The position numbers and the translations under genes were made by a program. A stretch of 32,504 bases of DNA from Prevotella sp. UBA2754 (lineage in GTDB: Bacteria > Bacteroidota > Bacteroidia > Bacteroidales > Bacteroidaceae), in NCBI GenBank assembly GCA_002353295.1, contig DEJG01000024.1, positions 4,172 through 36,675 of the forward strand, written 5' to 3'. The notes below the pieces were generated by a model. It saw only the letters and a program-made list of their open reading frames with translations. It was not told the DNA's origin and searched no databases. Within the stretch, counting starts at the first letter, position 1. Every line of letters begins with the position of its first letter. Positions 31,650-32,504 of the stretch are shown here, in pieces.

Positions 31650-32504
31650 TTAGTCTTCGTAAACCTCTGTGATCTGACCAGAACCTACGGTACGACCACC
31701 CTCACGGATAGCGAAGCGCAGACCTGGGTTCAGGGCTACAGCGTAGATCAACTCAACAGTGATCTCTACGTTATCACCAGGCATTACCATCTCAACGCCA
31801 GCTGGCAGAGTGATTTCACCGGTGCAGTCCATTGTACGGAGATAGAACTGAGGACGATACTTGTTTCCGAATGGAGTGTGACGTCCACCCTCTTCCTTCT
31901 TCAGTACATAGATAGAAGCCTTGAACTTCTTGAAAGGCTTGATCTGACCTGGATGGCAGAGTACCATACCACGCTTGATCTCGTTCTTGTCGATACCACG
32001 AAGCAGCAGACCAACGTTATCACCAGCCTGACCCTCGTCAAGGATCTTACGGAACATCTCAACACCAGTAACAACTGACTTCTTATCCTCACCGAGACCG
32101 AGCAACTCAACCTCATCACCTACATGGATAACACCAGTCTCGATACGACCAGTAGCAACAGTACCACGACCAGTGATTGAGAATACGTCCTCAACAGGCA
32201 TCAAGAAAGGTTTGTCGGTAGCACGTGGAGGCTCCTGAATCCATGTATCACAAGTATCCATCAGCTCCATAACCTTCTGCTCCCACTTCTCAACACCGTT
32301 CAGGGCACCGAGTGCAGAACCACGGATGATAGGAGTATCATCTTCGAACTCATACTGAGCGAGAATCTCCTGAACCTCCATCTCAACGAGCTCCAGCATC
32401 TCCTCGTCATCAACCATATCACACTTGTTCAGGAATACAACCAGACGGGGAACGTTTACCTGACGAGCGAGCAGAACGTGCTCACGAGTCTGAGGCATAG
32501 GACC
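31650..32504 (-). CDS. tuf: translation elongation factor Tu, C-terminal part
   Basis: EF-Tu brings aminoacyl-tRNA to the ribosome. The gene runs off the right edge; 284 codons remain, starting GPMPQTREH, which matches about residue 110 of E. coli EF-Tu. The P-loop and switch regions are outside the window. Present are the G4 motif NKCD, the SAL motif of G5 (RGSALGALNG), and complete domains II and III ending RTVGSGQITEVYED. An apparent ATG at 32498 is an internal methionine, not the start. Confidence 0.98.
   Translation of the reverse strand, partial: GPMPQTREHVLLARQVNVPRLVVFLNKCDMVDDEEMLELVEMEVQEILAQYEFEDDTPIIRGSALGALNGVEKWEQKVMELMDTCDTWIQEPPRATDKPFLMPVEDVFSITGRGTVATGRIETGVIHVGDEVELLGLGEDKKSVVTGVEMFRKILDEGQAGDNVGLLLRGIDKNEIKRGMVLCHPGQIKPFKKFKASIYVLKKEEGGRHTPFGNKYRPQFYLRTMDCTGEITLPAGVEMVMPGDNVEITVELIYAVALNPGLRFAIREGGRTVGSGQITEVYED

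Noticed and set aside
1..32504. CRISPR array, prophage or insertion sequence anywhere in the window
   Set aside because: No spaced direct repeats of 25-40 bp, phage genes or transposase frames were seen; the only repeats are the short tandem ones listed.

Overview
This window is a long housekeeping block from a member of the Bacteroidota, most likely Bacteroidales and plausibly Prevotella or a relative. The evidence is the protein sequences, promoter cores of the phylum's TAnnTTTG type, mostly weak or absent Shine-Dalgarno sequences, a DUF3467 gene between the RNA polymerase and ribosomal protein genes, and a secreted five-domain GH2 beta-galactosidase. The genus is inferred from overall impression, not from a search. 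Every gene I can support is on the minus strand, so transcription runs from high to low coordinates.

In transcription order the window holds the rif region: the 3' part of tuf, tRNA-Trp(CCA), secE, nusG, rplK, rplA, rplJ, rplL, a terminator-like hairpin, then rpoB and rpoC. A strong intrinsic terminator follows rpoC. Next come a LacZ-type beta-galactosidase (17154-20159) and the DUF3467 gene, closed by another terminator. The str genes rpsL, rpsG, fusA and rpsJ follow from a TACCTTTG promoter and also end in a terminator.

A small accessory module then separates rpsJ from rplC, which are usually adjacent. It consists of a 105-residue coiled-coil plus AraC-type HTH protein, its own hairpin, a second TACCTTTG promoter, and a leader of about 190 nt containing a perfect 16-bp inverted repeat. 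After it comes the merged S10/spc cluster: rplC, rplD, rplW, rplB, rpsS, rplV, rpsC, rplP, rpmC, rpsQ, rplN, rplX, rplE, rpsN, rpsH, rplF, rplR, rpsE, rpmD, rplO, secY, map, infA, rpmJ, rpsM and the first codons of rpsK.

The genes form one growth-rate machine: RNA polymerase core, elongation and initiation factors, Sec translocon subunits, methionine aminopeptidase and about 30 ribosomal proteins. The points of interest are non-coding or out of place: the regulator and leader module before rplC, the beta-galactosidase with a terminator only about 20 nt before its start codon, the hairpin before rpoB, a 14-bp core shared by the rpsL and rplC promoters, and five unrelated 7-8 bp tandem repeats placed just upstream of start codons. 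I found no mobile element, CRISPR array or wholly new multi-gene system.
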